Assembly: GCF_023502345.1 (NCBI RefSeq)
Contig: NZ_JAMFLX010000012.1
Span: 62,001-126,000 of the forward strand
Reading direction: 5' to 3'
Length of the DNA: 64,000 nucleotides
From: Parendozoicomonas callyspongiae
Lineage (GTDB): Bacteria; Pseudomonadota; Gammaproteobacteria; Pseudomonadales; Endozoicomonadaceae
Part shown: positions 1 to 9,958 of the stretch, in pieces
Layout of the letters: the number at the start of each line of letters is the position of its first letter
Numbering within the stretch: position 1 is the stretch's first letter
Notes under the pieces: generated by a model
Seen by the model: the letters and a program-made list of their open reading frames with translations, nothing else
Databases searched by the model: none
Told to the model about the DNA's origin: nothing
Translations under genes and position numbers: made by a program

Positions 1-9
1 TTTGGCGAT

Positions 10-591
10 ATGTTTGGACGCTATAGGCGTGTATTGATGGCCCTGGTCGTCGCCGGTGGTTTAAGTGGCTGTGCTCTAAGCCCACAGAATATTGATCTGG
101 AGCCCGTTGTTGATATGAACTCTCCCACTGTCGGGCTGGATGGGCCTGTAACAGTGACGGTTTACGATGAACGGCTGACACCCTGGCTGGGACACCGTGG
201 TGGTATCTATGGTGCAACCAATCGTATCGGTATTGCCAATAACCTGCAGGACTCAGTGGCCCATGCGGTTGAAAAGGCATTGCAGGAACAGGGAATGGTG
301 CCCGGAAGCAGCAGCGCGGCTCCTCAGTTCCAGGTTTATATCGACTCTCTTAGCTACAAGGTTCCGGAAGGGAATTATGTAACCCAGGTTGATCTGAAAG
401 CTGCCATTCGGGTTACGGTTCAGGCAGAAGGTCACAAGTATCAAGGCTCTTATTCTGCCTCTGAGTCCCACAAGGTTGTGAAAGCTCCATCTGATGCTGA
501 AAACACTAAGATGATTAATAGCATTGTTGGCAAGGTGCTGGGGCGGATGTTTGATGATCCGGGGCTGATGCGCTTTCTGGCAAGGCTGTAA
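10..591 (+). CDS. yajG: YajG-family outer-membrane lipoprotein
   Basis: Product of 193 residues, close to the length of E. coli YajG. The N-terminus has Arg residues at 4, 6 and 7, a hydrophobic stretch (8-18) and a lipobox L-S-G-C with the lipidated Cys at 21, so the mature protein is a diacylglycerol-anchored lipoprotein. The rest has no catalytic motif and fits the YajG family, whose function is not settled. It converges with hemH, 26 bp away. The start at base 10 leaves too little upstream sequence to judge a ribosome site. Confidence 0.82.
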   Translation: MFGRYRRVLMALVVAGGLSGCALSPQNIDLEPVVDMNSPTVGLDGPVTVTVYDERLTPWLGHRGGIYGATNRIGIANNLQDSVAHAVEKALQEQGMVPGSSSAAPQFQVYIDSLSYKVPEGNYVTQVDLKAAIRVTVQAEGHKYQGSYSASESHKVVKAPSDAENTKMINSIVGKVLGRMFDDPGLMRFLARL

Positions 592-609
592 ACAAACAAG
601 GGTGTACAG

Positions 610-631
610 GGGCAGAACTATTGTTCTGCCC
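610..631. terminator. Inverted repeat between converging yajG and hemH
   Basis: A perfect 9-bp stem (GGGCAGAAC / GTTCTGCCC) with a TATT loop sits at the convergence point and overlaps the hemH stop codon. No T-run follows on either strand, so factor-independent termination would be weak. Confidence 0.35.
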
Positions 632-1625
632 AGTGTGCCAGAGTTTTCGCCCACCGCTCATCATCATTCAGGCAGGGAATCAATGTAAGATCTTCACCAC
701 CATGAGCAATAAAGTCTTCCTTTGCTCTGATACCAATCTCTTCAAGCGTCTCCAGGCAATCCACAGTAAACGCAGGGCAGATAACCAGAAGCTTTTTCAC
801 TCCTTTCTGTGCAAGCTCAATAATGGTTTGATCCGCTGCCGGTGACAGCCACTTCGCTTTGCCCAGACGGGACTGGAATGCCAGGCTCCACTTACAGTCA
901 GGAATACCTGCCTTGTTCACAAACTCTTTCGTGGTTTCAAAAACCTGGTGCCGATAACAGGTCTTATGGGCTTCAGACGGTTTGTTGCAGCAGTCAGGGC
1001 CTAAGCAGTGATTGCCGGTTGGATCATCCTTGCGGATATGTCTTTCCGGAACACCGTGATAACTGAACAGCAGGTGATCCCAATCCTGCGCCAGGGATGG
1101 GCGGGCACTTTCAACAAGAGCATCGATATAATCCGGGTGGTTATAGAAGACCGGATGAACTGTGAGCTTTGGGGAAAGGTTGTGCTGGCCGAATATTCGT
1201 TTTGCTTCATCAATGGCTGTCTTCACAGAAGACATGGCGTAGTGAGGGTAAAGAGGCAGCAGTAAAATTTCGTTAACGCCATCAGTCTCTGCCAGCTTAA
1301 GAATTTCCTGTTCCATGGATGGATTGGCATAGCGCATGGCCAGGGAGACTGGAAGCTCAGTGTGTTGCTTTACTTTGTCCGTCAGCTTCTGGCTGAGAAC
1401 TTTCAGTGGTGCACCATCAGGGCGCCAGACGCTCTGATAGGCTTCAGCTGATTTGGCCGGGCGGGAGGGAAGTACAAAGGCGCTGACGATAAAACGGCGT
1501 AATGGCCAGGGCAAATCAATAACGCAGGGATCCATCAGAAACTGGTTCAAATAACGGCGGACATCCTTTACTGACGTAGAGTCTGGAGATCCGAGGTTGA
1601 CCAGAAGTACAGCCCTGCCCTTCAT
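618..1625 (-). CDS. hemH: Ferrochelatase
   Basis: Inserts Fe2+ into protoporphyrin IX, the last step of protohaem synthesis. The 335-residue protein has the family signature SYHG with the metal-binding His at about 190, and the second conserved site E-T-L-E-E at about 292-296. A Cys cluster (HCLGPDCC then TC, about 206-223) lies between them. Some bacterial ferrochelatases carry Fe-S-ligating cysteines, but I cannot show a cluster here. hemA, the first gene of the pathway, lies 7 kb away on the same strand but is separated by nhaA and other genes, so the two are not one operon. Confidence 0.95.
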   Translation of the reverse strand: MKGRAVLLVNLGSPDSTSVKDVRRYLNQFLMDPCVIDLPWPLRRFIVSAFVLPSRPAKSAEAYQSVWRPDGAPLKVLSQKLTDKVKQHTELPVSLAMRYANPSMEQEILKLAETDGVNEILLLPLYPHYAMSSVKTAIDEAKRIFGQHNLSPKLTVHPVFYNHPDYIDALVESARPSLAQDWDHLLFSYHGVPERHIRKDDPTGNHCLGPDCCNKPSEAHKTCYRHQVFETTKEFVNKAGIPDCKWSLAFQSRLGKAKWLSPAADQTIIELAQKGVKKLLVICPAFTVDCLETLEEIGIRAKEDFIAHGGEDLTLIPCLNDDERWAKTLAHWAEQ

Positions 1626-1660
1626 GTACTTTTCCTTGTTGTTTGCGTTTTGTTAATGCC

Positions 1661-1700
1661 AAAAAAATGCAGCTTTCACATGGGAGTGAAAGCTGCATTT
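1661..1700 (-). terminator. Rho-independent terminator of nhaA
   Basis: The arms AATGCAGCTTTCAC and GTGAAAGCTGCATT pair perfectly around a 6-base loop. On the minus strand the hairpin ends in seven T. It lies between the nhaA stop and the hemH start, so nhaA transcription should end before hemH. Confidence 0.8.
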
Positions 1701-1726
1701 TATCATCTGCTGAGATAAATGCTTCT

Positions 1727-2911
1727 TTACTGAACAGCAGGTTCCTTAAGTGGTGGTGCGCCTCTCAGAATCAGGAAGCCAACCACCGCTGAGAGCATAG
1801 AGCCGACAAGGATACCGGCACGGTCTGCAATCAGGTATTCGGTGCCCACATTTTCGAAGGCCAGGGAACCGATAAATAGACTCATGGTGAAACCGATACC
1901 ACAGATAACAGACATGCCGTAGATGTGTCGCCATGTTGCCCCTGTCGGCAGCTTGGCGTATCCCAGTTTGATTACCACCCAAGTGAAGGTAAATACCCCC
2001 AACTGCTTACCAACAAACAGGCCGAGGATCACCCCCAGAGGGCTTGGTTCAAGCAATCCGTAAAGCTGATCCCAGCCAAGAGCCACACCAGCGTTGGCGA
2101 AAGCGAACAGCGGGATAATAAAGTAATTCACCCAGCTGTGAAGCTTGTGCTCCAGCTCCTTAAGCGGGGAGTTGCCATGTTCGTTCATAGCGCGCATTGG
2201 AATTGTGAAGGCAAGAGCTACACCTGCCAGGGTGGCATGCACACCTGATTTCAGCACGCAGACCCACATAATTACCCCGACAAGCATATAGGGTCCAAGA
2301 CTGGTGACTCCGGCTCTGTTCAGGAAGATCAGCACAACCATACAGATGGAGGCCAGAACAACAGAGATGGTGGATAGCTCCGTGGTGTAGAACAGGGCAA
2401 TAATGATGATTGCACCAAGGTCATCAATAATCGCCAGCGCCATCAGGAAAATTTTCACTGACGAAGGAACCCGGCTGCCCAACAGTGCCAATACGCCAAG
2501 GGAGAAGGCGATATCAGTTGCTGACGGGATAGCCCAGCCTTTGAGAGCGATGGGATTATCGTAGTTCAGAACGACATAGCAGAGGGCCGGGATAACCATG
2601 CCACCCACAGCTGCAACTGCAGGCAGTACGACCTGGCTGGGAGTTGAAAGCTCACCAGATACAAATTCACGCTTAACTTCAAGACCAACCAGCAGAAAAA
2701 ACAGTGCCATCAGGCCGTCGTTTATCCACAGCAGCATGGGCTTGGAAATTTCCAGCGAGCCAACAGCGACTGTAATTGGTACATCAAGAAGCAGGTTGTA
2801 GTAGGTGTCCAAAGGGGTGTTGGCAGCTAGCATTGCCAGCGCAGTTGCCCCGATTAAAAGTATTCCGACAGATGTCTCTTGGTGAAGAAATCTTTGGATA
2901 GCTGTGACCAT
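1727..2911 (-). CDS. nhaA: Na+/H+ antiporter NhaA
   Basis: Inner-membrane antiporter exporting Na+ (or Li+) for H+, used for sodium and pH homeostasis, as expected in a marine cell. About 12 hydrophobic segments are visible. Family hallmarks include [11 protein letters not shown] and [11 protein letters not shown]; the latter holds the two adjacent Asp residues that form the ion site. I place the start at the ATG at 2911, giving 394 residues beginning MVTAIQRFL, because E. coli NhaA is 388 residues and a GGAG precedes this ATG. An in-frame extension to 3007 adds 32 residues unlike the family. No nhaR regulator is adjacent. Confidence 0.95.
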   Translation of the reverse strand: MVTAIQRFLHQETSVGILLIGATALAMLAANTPLDTYYNLLLDVPITVAVGSLEISKPMLLWINDGLMALFFLLVGLEVKREFVSGELSTPSQVVLPAVAAVGGMVIPALCYVVLNYDNPIALKGWAIPSATDIAFSLGVLALLGSRVPSSVKIFLMALAIIDDLGAIIIIALFYTTELSTISVVLASICMVVLIFLNRAGVTSLGPYMLVGVIMWVCVLKSGVHATLAGVALAFTIPMRAMNEHGNSPLKELEHKLHSWVNYFIIPLFAFANAGVALGWDQLYGLLEPSPLGVILGLFVGKQLGVFTFTWVVIKLGYAKLPTGATWRHIYGMSVICGIGFTMSLFIGSLAFENVGTEYLIADRAGILVGSMLSAVVGFLILRGAPPLKEPAVQ

Positions 2912-3183
2912 GTGTGTTGTGCAGCTCCGAGTCTGTAAATGTACCCGATGGTGTTTCGGGTTGTGCAGGGAGTATTTCGCATTTACGGAGCCAAAATTCA
3001 ATAGCAAATTGATATTTATGAAAAAATAATATGACCTAAATTATAAAAAATTGGTTTTTTTCTTGAAAAAAGGCGCAGTAATATAACTTTTGTACCTGTA
3101 AATTTACAAAATATCCAGGTATTTTTCTGCTGACCTGTAGCTAGTTAAAGTTGTTTTTGCTGAATTGCGTGCTTCTCGCAAAA

Positions 3184-3212
3184 AAATATGTAGAAGTCGC
3201 AAAAAACTTCTA
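3184..3212 (-). terminator. Possible terminator after the acetyltransferase gene
   Basis: A 7-bp stem (TAGAAGT / ACTTCTA) overlaps the stop codon of the minus-strand acetyltransferase gene and is followed on that strand by ACATA and seven T. The stem is short and A+T-rich. The roughly 300 bp between here and nhaA are A+T-rich and show no gene. Confidence 0.35.
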
Positions 3213-4076
3213 GCCGGTTTCAAGATTGGTCACAGAATAAACACCTGACATATCGATTGATCTTGGTGTTCCAATGTGCATTCGCACCACTTCACCCGTT
3301 AACTCCATCCTCAGTTCTGATGCCAGATTGACTGCCCGATAATTTGGTTCGGGAATATCCAGAATAAGTGGCCAGCGAGTAGATGATTCTGTCGCGGCCG
3401 AGAGAAGTTCCCATGCCGCTGCTTTTGTTCTGGCGAACAGCGGACCAACCTTGCTGCCGAAAACACAGGGGCGTACCACGATGTATCCAACCAGCTCTCC
3501 ATCATTAAGTGCGCAAAGAGCAGTTGCCCCCGGCTGATAACACCAGATATCAAGAAACCGGCTACGGCAGGCAGGAAAATAGGTGTAATCAAAAGAACAT
3601 AACTGATGCCTTGGCACATTGGTTATTGGGGTGATGGCGATATCGAAGTTTTGGGGGTAGGGAGCATTTTCCCGTGAAAGTAAGTAGCGCAGGTTTCGAT
3701 AGGTTGGGCGGAACCCAATCTTTGCATACATATTAATATTGTTGGTCACGCCATCCAGACCAATGCAACGTTTACCTGCAAGGGAGAGGCACCTTCTGGT
3801 CATTTCCATGCCATGACCCTGACCACGAAACTCCTTATAAACCAGGTAAAGCCCAAAGAATGCATAGTGCTGGTCATAGATCATGACCGAAGAGAAGCCT
3901 ATTGGCTTTCCACCAATGTGTGAGCATAAAAGGCCATTTGGATTAACCTTGTTGAAGGTTACTGCATCCCGGATACCCGGGTTCCAGCCTTCCTGCCTGA
4001 CCTGCTCCATCATCAGTTCCGCTTCAGCAGGTGTCATTGCTGAAATAGACGTTTGCATTGTTTTCTCAGACATCAT
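3210..4076 (-). CDS. GNAT-family acetyltransferase, two-domain
   Basis: 288 residues when started at the ATG at 4076. This ATG forms an ATGA overlap with the stop of the deacetylase gene upstream and follows AAGGTG. The N-terminal half is a GNAT fold with the acetyl-CoA-binding segment EFRGQGHGMEMTRRC and a following helix. The C-terminal half, beginning near the CSFDYTYF segment, looks like the second acetyltransferase-like domain found in YitH-type proteins. The substrate cannot be read from sequence. Coupling to a PuuE-like deacetylase hints at action on a related amide or amino compound, which is only inference. Confidence 0.75.
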   Translation of the reverse strand: MMSEKTMQTSISAMTPAEAELMMEQVRQEGWNPGIRDAVTFNKVNPNGLLCSHIGGKPIGFSSVMIYDQHYAFFGLYLVYKEFRGQGHGMEMTRRCLSLAGKRCIGLDGVTNNINMYAKIGFRPTYRNLRYLLSRENAPYPQNFDIAITPITNVPRHQLCSFDYTYFPACRSRFLDIWCYQPGATALCALNDGELVGYIVVRPCVFGSKVGPLFARTKAAAWELLSAATESSTRWPLILDIPEPNYRAVNLASELRMELTGEVVRMHIGTPRSIDMSGVYSVTNLETG

Positions 4077-4972
4077 GGTGGTGACACCTTGCGCCAGTGG
4101 TGGGCAATCTGTCTGCGCTGGCAGAACCACACACCCTTGTGATGCTGTGCATAATCAATAAAGCGCTTCAGGGTATCTGCCCGCCCCGGATGACCTGACA
4201 GACGGGTATGAAGTCCGACTGTCATCATACGAGGCTGGCTTTTGCTTTCCCTGTACAAAGAGTCGAAAGTCGCTTTCATCGTAAACCAGGCATCTTCTGG
4301 GCTGTTCCAGCCGGGAGACATGGAATAGCGGCAGTCATTGCACACCAGTGTGTAGGGGATGACCATATGAAAGCGGTTATCCAGCAGTAGGTAGTAAGGC
4401 AGATCATCATCATAGGCGTCAGAGTCATACAGAAGCCCTGCCTGAATAACCAAGGCCCGGGTGTGAGGGCTTTTTCGACCGGTATACCAGCCTTCAGCTT
4501 TCTGGCCGGTAAGGTTGAAGATTGAGTCCAGTGTTTTTTGGATATGGATTTTCTCAATCTCGGGTGAGAACTCACTGTAGTCAATCCAGCGCCAACCATG
4601 TCCTGCAATTTCCAGATCGGCCTGGGTGAAAGCTTCTGCCAGTTCCGGGTTGCGCTCAAGCGCCAGGCCACAGGCAAATACTGTTGCGGTAACTCCTGTC
4701 TCTTTAAGCAGATTCAGAATCCGCCAGCCACCGCTACGGGCTCCATAGCTGAAGAGAGATTCACAGCTGTAATGGCGACTGTTCCTGGGTTGTATGCCTG
4801 GAAGATCTGTCAGCCACTGCTCAGAATAAGGGTCGCCATCCAGTGGACAAAGCTCTGATCCCTCCTCGTAATTCAGAACAAGGTTAATTGCTAGTTGGTT
4901 ATCATCTGGCCACTGCACAACGGGAGGTTGCTGCCCATAAAGATTCATTATTCTGGGATAGTGGTCAGTCAT
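4073..4972 (-). CDS. PuuE-like polysaccharide deacetylase / allantoinase-family protein
   Basis: A NodB-fold member of the PuuE branch. The diagnostic blocks LNYEEGSE, SLFSYGARSGGWR, EIAGHGWRWIDY and GWYTGRKSP are present in family order. PuuE proteins hydrolyse allantoin or are annotated in urate catabolism, while relatives deacetylate amino sugars; sequence alone does not decide. I use the ATG at 4972 (299 residues, MTDHYPRIM); a TTG at 4993 is an alternative, and neither has a good ribosome site. The stop overlaps the acetyltransferase start by 4 bases. No other purine-catabolism gene is nearby. Confidence 0.8.
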   Translation of the reverse strand: MTDHYPRIMNLYGQQPPVVQWPDDNQLAINLVLNYEEGSELCPLDGDPYSEQWLTDLPGIQPRNSRHYSCESLFSYGARSGGWRILNLLKETGVTATVFACGLALERNPELAEAFTQADLEIAGHGWRWIDYSEFSPEIEKIHIQKTLDSIFNLTGQKAEGWYTGRKSPHTRALVIQAGLLYDSDAYDDDLPYYLLLDNRFHMVIPYTLVCNDCRYSMSPGWNSPEDAWFTMKATFDSLYRESKSQPRMMTVGLHTRLSGHPGRADTLKRFIDYAQHHKGVWFCQRRQIAHHWRKVSPP

Positions 4973-5621
4973 GGTCGTGCAAAGAGATATCAAACGTCAG
5001 TATTGAGAGTTGGGGATGGTATAGGCCACATCCGATCTGTTGGCAAAAATGGAGCACTCTGGCAGAACCTGAAAGCAGGGTTTGAGGCTTCTTAAATCTG
5101 GTAACTTGTTGATTTTTTTGTTTGAATGCTTCTTCGTATACGCTTTGTCTGATGTGTCTATCATTAAACGGTTAGGGAGAGAGCAACTCAGGGATGAAGC
5201 GATGCGGTGCAAAAATAAAGCATCCCCCGGGGCAAGCCCTCCTCGCTTAGGCTCGGACTTTCGCTTCGCAAAAGCGGGGTATTCATATTAGGGTTAGACT
5301 CCCTCAACCATCATTACAGCTTTGCAATCAGAAAAGCCTTCTTCAGACCATTGTAAGCTGGTGATTCTCGAGCCTATCGGATCGAGGCAATGATTGAGAA
5401 AAATAAATTTCCACCAGATATTCCGGATTACTCACGACTGGTTCTCTTTCCTGTTGTAGCCAACGGTTCCATCAAATGGCATTGTGGCTATCACCACAAT
5501 GCGGAAATTCTATCAATTTATCTGCCAACGGTTTGCCGAAGGAATTACCATGGATGGGGACTCATTTTATGTTGATGGTGTAGATGTTACTTCAGACGAG
5601 CTTTACAACTGAGCTCTTATA
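4973..5621. other. Non-conserved intergenic stretch with gene debris
   Basis: About 650 bp lies between moeB and the deacetylase. It breaks what would otherwise be a same-strand run. On the plus strand a 37-codon frame (ATG 5499, stop 5612) ends in the acidic segment MDGDSFYVDGVDVTSDELYN. An overlapping second frame (about 5390-5575) carries a run around SIKWHCGYHH. The pattern suggests the frameshifted end of a lost gene. A G+C-rich patch at 5220-5280 contains the palindrome CCCCCGGGG. I recognise no family and see no clear promoter or terminator. Confidence 0.4.
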
Positions 5622-6365
5622 TTAACTGCAGGTTTTGCACTCAACATCTCGGGAAAGGTTCATGGAACGGAACTCCATGGACAGACCATCAAACACTAGC
5701 AGGCGTCCTGCCAGCGGTTTACCAATTCCAGTAATGACTTTAATGGCTTCAGTGGCCTGGAGTGAACCAATCACGCCAGTAATGGGAGAGAGTATCCCTG
5801 CTTCACTGCAGGTCAGCTGCTGCTCATCAACATCGCTGTAAAGGCAGTTGTAGCAGGGAACGTCTTCCTCTTCTGTATTGAAAACCGCAACCTGGCCGTT
5901 GAAACCAATAGCCGCACCGGAAACCAAAGGAGTGCGGTATTTGACGCAGATGCGGTTGGTGTTAAACCGGCTGGGGAAGTTATCGGTGCAGTCAATCACC
6001 AGGGTTGCCAGTTTGACCTGTTCTTCCAGGACTTCACCCTCCAGCTTGTTGGTAATTGCCATAACGTGCGTATCCGGATTCAGAGCGTGGACACTCTCAT
6101 TCACGGAAATAACCTTATCCTTGCCGATATCCCGAGTGGTATGGGCAATCTGGCGCTGGAGGTTGCTGAGATCGACATGATCATCATCAGAAATCACCAG
6201 AGTGCCGACACCGGCAGCAGCAAGGTAGAGGGCAACCGGGCAACCCAGTCCTCCGGCACCTATTATCAACACTCTCGCTTCAAGAAGTTTTTCCTGACCG
6301 GCAATATCAAATTCCGGGATCATGATCTGACGGTTGTAACGCAACAGCTGGTCATCGGTCATCAT
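5622..6365 (-). CDS. moeB: Molybdopterin-synthase adenylyltransferase MoeB (ThiF/HesA family)
   Basis: Adenylates the C-terminal Gly of a ubiquitin-like sulfur carrier (MoaD, or ThiS in relatives). The 247-residue protein has the nucleotide-binding GAGGLG at 36-41, an RYNRQ motif at 9-13, and zinc-binding cysteine pairs C171/C174 and C243/C246. The ATG at 6365 overlaps the prmC stop as ATGA, so translation is coupled. No moaD or thiS lies in the window, so the partner carrier must be elsewhere. The same gene order exists in Pseudomonas. Confidence 0.93.
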   Translation of the reverse strand: MMTDDQLLRYNRQIMIPEFDIAGQEKLLEARVLIIGAGGLGCPVALYLAAAGVGTLVISDDDHVDLSNLQRQIAHTTRDIGKDKVISVNESVHALNPDTHVMAITNKLEGEVLEEQVKLATLVIDCTDNFPSRFNTNRICVKYRTPLVSGAAIGFNGQVAVFNTEEEDVPCYNCLYSDVDEQQLTCSEAGILSPITGVIGSLQATEAIKVITGIGKPLAGRLLVFDGLSMEFRSMNLSRDVECKTCS

Positions 6366-7198
6366 ATAGCTTGCTTGACACCTCGGGTAATTCGGTCATG
6401 TCCAGACAGATCCTGAGCGGTGGATACCTGTTTGAAACCATTTTCAGTAAATATTCTGCGCACGTCTTCGCCCTGATCATAGCCGTGCTCGACCATCAGC
6501 CAGCCATCGTCGTTCAACCAGCGTATGGATTCCTGCGCTATGTGACGAATATCATCCAGACCATCTGAACCGGAAGTGAGGGCGCTGACTGGCTCGAAGC
6601 GCACATCCCCCTGAGAAAGGTGTGGATCATCATCACGAATATAGGGAGGGTTGCTGACGATCAGATCAAAGGTCTGCTCTGGTAATTCTGCAAACCAGTT
6701 ACTCTCAAGAAACTGAACACGCTCCAGCTTATTGTGAGTGGCATTCTTTCGCGCCAGCTCAACAGCTTCTGGTATGCGGTCACAGCCAAACACTTCCCAG
6801 CCTGGGCGTTCTGATGCTAAAGCAAGAGCAATTGCACCGGTACCTGTTCCAAGATCCAGAACCTGTCTGGGGCGGTGATCACAGCACTCCAGTGCCTGCT
6901 CAACCAGAATCTCGGTATCGGGTCTGGGAATAAGAGTGCTGGGCTCTACAAGTAATTCGAGAGACCAGAAATCCCGTGAACCGGTCAGATGGGCAATCGG
7001 GTGGCCAATCAAACGATGCTTCAGTAATGACTCAAGATGGAGAGCCTGCTTTTCAGTCAGAGTGTATTCGGGATGAGAAAACAGAAAACTTCTGGGTCTG
7101 TTGATTACATGACAAACCAGAAGTTCCAGATCAAGGCGGGGTGTTGAGCTGACCCGGGACAGATCAACTGTCCGGGTCAAAATATCAGAAATCTGCAT
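6362..7198 (-). CDS. prmC: Release factor glutamine methyltransferase PrmC (HemK)
   Basis: Uses S-adenosylmethionine to N5-methylate the Gln of the GGQ motif in release factors. The 278-residue protein has an N-terminal helical domain, the SAM-binding motif LDLGTGTGAIAL (114-125) and the catalytic NPPY at 183-186. It lies 7 bp downstream of prfA, its substrate, and overlaps moeB by four bases, so hemA-prfA-prmC-moeB is probably one transcription unit. Confidence 0.96.
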   Translation of the reverse strand: MQISDILTRTVDLSRVSSTPRLDLELLVCHVINRPRSFLFSHPEYTLTEKQALHLESLLKHRLIGHPIAHLTGSRDFWSLELLVEPSTLIPRPDTEILVEQALECCDHRPRQVLDLGTGTGAIALALASERPGWEVFGCDRIPEAVELARKNATHNKLERVQFLESNWFAELPEQTFDLIVSNPPYIRDDDPHLSQGDVRFEPVSALTSGSDGLDDIRHIAQESIRWLNDDGWLMVEHGYDQGEDVRRIFTENGFKQVSTAQDLSGHDRITRGVKQAI

Positions 7199-7205
7199 CA
7201 GGGAA

Positions 7206-8291
7206 TTAATCCTGTGACAGTGCTGCCAGCTGTTCGGCCTGATGCTCCTGCATCAGCGGCGCAATAACCGGTTCCAGATATCCTTCGATGATATCCGGCA
7301 GCTTGTACAGTGTCAGGTTGATACGGTGATCTGTCACCCGACCCTGAGGATAGTTGTATGTGCGAATACGCTCGGAACGGTCACCACTGCCCACCAGGTT
7401 TTTACGGGTTTCGGAAATTTCCTTGGCAGCGGCATCCTGTTGCGCAGTTTTCAGGCGGGCAGACAGCAGGGCCATCGCTTTGGCCTTGTTCTTGTGCTGA
7501 GAACGCTCGTCTTGACACTCAACCACCAGACCTGTTGGCAGGTGAGTAATACGAATCGCAGAGTCGGTGGTGTTAACGTGCTGACCACCAGCACCGGAAG
7601 AACGGTAGGTGTCGATGCGCAAATCTTCCTTGCGGATATCGATCTCTTCCTGCTCATCGGGTTCTGCCATGATCGCCACGGTACAGGCTGATGTGTGAAT
7701 ACGACCTTGGGATTCTGTTGCTGGTACACGCTGAACACGGTGAGCACCGGACTCGAATTTCAGCTTGGCGTAAACATCCTCACCAACAACACGGGCGATG
7801 ATTTCACGGTAACCGCCATGTTCTCCATCGCTGGCGCTGATCACTTCCACTCTCCAGCGGTTGGTTTCGGCGTAGCGGGAGTACATGCGGAACAGGTCGC
7901 CAGCAAAGATAGCGGCTTCATCACCACCGGTACCGGCACGGACTTCCAGGAATACGTTGTTGGAGTCGTCAGGGTCTTTTGGCAGCAAAAGAATCTGCAG
8001 CTCTTCTTCCTGGGATTCCAGACGCTCGGTGGCATCCTTGATTTCTTCCTGGGCCAGCTCTTTCATCTCCGCATCACCGTCGGAGAGCATGGAACGGGCT
8101 TCTTCCAGATCTTCCTGGGTCTGGCGGAACGCCTGGTAGCACTTGGTGACTGGCTCAAGCTCGGAGTACTCTTTGGAGAGTTTGCGGAAACGATCCTGGT
8201 CGCCGATAACTTCCGGGTCGCTGAGCAGGGCGCCCAGTTCTTCAAAACGGTCAACCAGACTGTCGAGTCTGGCCAGCAGAGATTCTTTCAT
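7206..8291 (-). CDS. prfA: Peptide chain release factor 1
   Basis: RF1 reads UAA and UAG at the ribosomal A site and triggers peptide release. At 361 residues it has family length. The stop-codon reading tripeptide is P-A-T at 190-192, and the peptidyl-transferase motif GGQ is at 235-237 within [10 protein letters not shown]. The Gln is the target of the adjacent prmC product. It lies 47 bp downstream of hemA on the same strand. Confidence 0.97.
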   Translation of the reverse strand: MKESLLARLDSLVDRFEELGALLSDPEVIGDQDRFRKLSKEYSELEPVTKCYQAFRQTQEDLEEARSMLSDGDAEMKELAQEEIKDATERLESQEEELQILLLPKDPDDSNNVFLEVRAGTGGDEAAIFAGDLFRMYSRYAETNRWRVEVISASDGEHGGYREIIARVVGEDVYAKLKFESGAHRVQRVPATESQGRIHTSACTVAIMAEPDEQEEIDIRKEDLRIDTYRSSGAGGQHVNTTDSAIRITHLPTGLVVECQDERSQHKNKAKAMALLSARLKTAQQDAAAKEISETRKNLVGSGDRSERIRTYNYPQGRVTDHRINLTLYKLPDIIEGYLEPVIAPLMQEHQAEQLAALSQD

Positions 8292-8338
8292 CAGTATTTA
8301 GTAATCAGTACAAATCAAGTGGCGCAGATAAACCGTTT

Positions 8339-9607
8339 TCAGACGGGTTCGTCTACGGGTAAATCCAATTCCAGCAGTTCCCGGGCCCAGTCAATTTTAT
8401 CTGTCTGGCCTTTGCTGCCAGCCTGGCGCAGCTGAACACAAGGTGAATGGATCAGTTTATTGGTCAGTCCACGGGCCAGTTGCTGGACCACCAGTTCAGG
8501 CGGGCGGCCACTCTCCAGCATGCGCAGAGCCTTGTCGAGCTCCTGGGACTGTATTGCCTCGGCCTGTGAGCGGTAAGCGCGGACAGCGTCGACAGCATCC
8601 AGAGCGCGCAGGCGAGCCAGAAAATCATCAGCTCCGGCTTCTATCAGCTTCTCTGCTTCCAGGGCGGCTTCCTGTCGGTTGCGGACATTGTCCTCTATTA
8701 CCTGGCGCAGGTCATCCACGGTATATAGGTAAACATCTGCGAGATCACCAACCTCTGGCTCGATATCACGGGGAACGGCGATATCCACCATAAACATGGG
8801 GTTGTGACGACGACGCTTCAGCGCCCGCTCAACAGCACCTTTACCCAGTATGGGAAGCTGACTGGCCGTGGAAGCAATAATGATGTCTGCCCGGTGCAGA
8901 GACTCGGGAATATCAGACAGCAGGATAGCCTCACCATTAAACATATCCGCAAGCCGCAGGGCGCGTTCCAGTGTACGGTTGGCAATAATGAGTTTGCCAA
9001 TGCCCTGGTCCTTAAGGTGGCGGGCAACCAGTTCAATGGTTTCTCCGGCACCAATCAGAAGGGCAGTGTTGGAACTCAGGTTGCTGAAAATCTGCTTGGA
9101 CAGGCTGACCGCAGCAAAAGCCACGGAAACCGGGTTCTCGCCAATCGCAGTCCGGGTGCGGACAGTTTTGGCTGTTGTGAATACGCTTTGAAACATTCTG
9201 CCCAGCAGGCCATGTGTGGTACCTGCTTCCTGGGCAACTGCATAAGCGGACTTCATCTGACCCAGTATCTGGGGTTCACCCAGCACCAGTGAGTCAAGTC
9301 CGGAAGCCACGCGCATCATATGGCGCACTGCATCCCGGCTGCTATGACAGTAAGAATGGTCAAGCAGTAATTCAGATTCTGTGTGGTGAAAAGCGCTAAG
9401 CCATTCCAATATCCGGTCTGGTTCCGTCTGGCCATTGGAATAGATTTCGGTGCGATTACAGGTGGAGAGAATCGCAGCTTCCTGAATACCGCCAAGCTGG
9501 TGGAGATCCCTCAGAGCCGGTATCAGCTGCTCAGGGGTAAAGGACACTGTTTCTCTCAGACTAACCGGCGCTGTCCGATGATTAATGCCGACTGCGAGAA
9601 ATCCCAT
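8339..9607 (-). CDS. hemA: Glutamyl-tRNA reductase
   Basis: NADPH-dependent reduction of glutamyl-tRNA to glutamate-1-semialdehyde, the committed step of the C5 tetrapyrrole pathway. The 422-residue protein has the catalytic Cys50 in [10 protein letters not shown], a His at 99 in the substrate site region, the NADPH-binding domain starting near LIGAGETIE, and a C-terminal dimerisation helix. It is the first gene of the hemA-prfA-prmC-moeB run and is divergent from the TPR-lipoprotein/lolB unit, with 351 bp between them. Confidence 0.96.
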   Translation of the reverse strand: MGFLAVGINHRTAPVSLRETVSFTPEQLIPALRDLHQLGGIQEAAILSTCNRTEIYSNGQTEPDRILEWLSAFHHTESELLLDHSYCHSSRDAVRHMMRVASGLDSLVLGEPQILGQMKSAYAVAQEAGTTHGLLGRMFQSVFTTAKTVRTRTAIGENPVSVAFAAVSLSKQIFSNLSSNTALLIGAGETIELVARHLKDQGIGKLIIANRTLERALRLADMFNGEAILLSDIPESLHRADIIIASTASQLPILGKGAVERALKRRRHNPMFMVDIAVPRDIEPEVGDLADVYLYTVDDLRQVIEDNVRNRQEAALEAEKLIEAGADDFLARLRALDAVDAVRAYRSQAEAIQSQELDKALRMLESGRPPELVVQQLARGLTNKLIHSPCVQLRQAGSKGQTDKIDWARELLELDLPVDEPV

Positions 9608-9958
9608 AACCTACCATAGTGTCAATACAACATATCCTGAACTGGGAGCTTTCAACAGAGTTCAACATCCCGAGATTATCTTTTTTTCGGTAACAGAACC
9701 TACTCTTAAGAAAGGCATTCTTATAGCCCTTAAAGCAGCCATGAGCGGGAAATCGGTTTTTCATCACCTTAAGGTGATGTGAAAAGCGTTTCCATGATAA
9801 AAGATTACGCAGGCAATGTCCTGATCCGGGAGAGATTGTCCTACGGATATTGCATGACTGCAAACCCTGAATTCAACAAGCCCCTGAATTCAACAAACCA
9901 TTGTGTCATCATTATGAGGCAGTCCTATTACATGTATGTGGGAACCGATCAGGCAAAA
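9608..9958. other. Divergent control region between hemA and the TPR lipoprotein
   Basis: This 351-bp region must hold promoters for both directions. I cannot pick convincing -10/-35 pairs. The one striking element is a perfect 18-bp palindrome at 9762-9779, listed separately. An in-frame extension of the TPR gene runs back to 9779, but it lacks family similarity and would place about 80 residues before the lipobox. Confidence 0.5.
9762..9779. promoter_or_regulatory. Perfect 18-bp palindrome, possible operator
   Basis: CATCACCTTAAGGTGATG is its own reverse complement and lies in the divergent hemA / TPR-lipoprotein spacer, about 180 bp from the TPR gene and 155 bp from hemA. The symmetry suits a dimeric repressor, or a cruciform. 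No T-run follows, so a terminator is unlikely. No regulator gene is nearby. Confidence 0.4.

Noticed and set aside
5082-5291. A 69-codon plus-strand frame downstream of the moeB cluster
   Set aside because: No family, no ribosome site, and the G+C-rich tail looks like repeat debris.
7695-8435. A 246-codon frame opposite prfA
   Set aside because: It is a shadow of the strongly biased prfA gene; no homology-like features.
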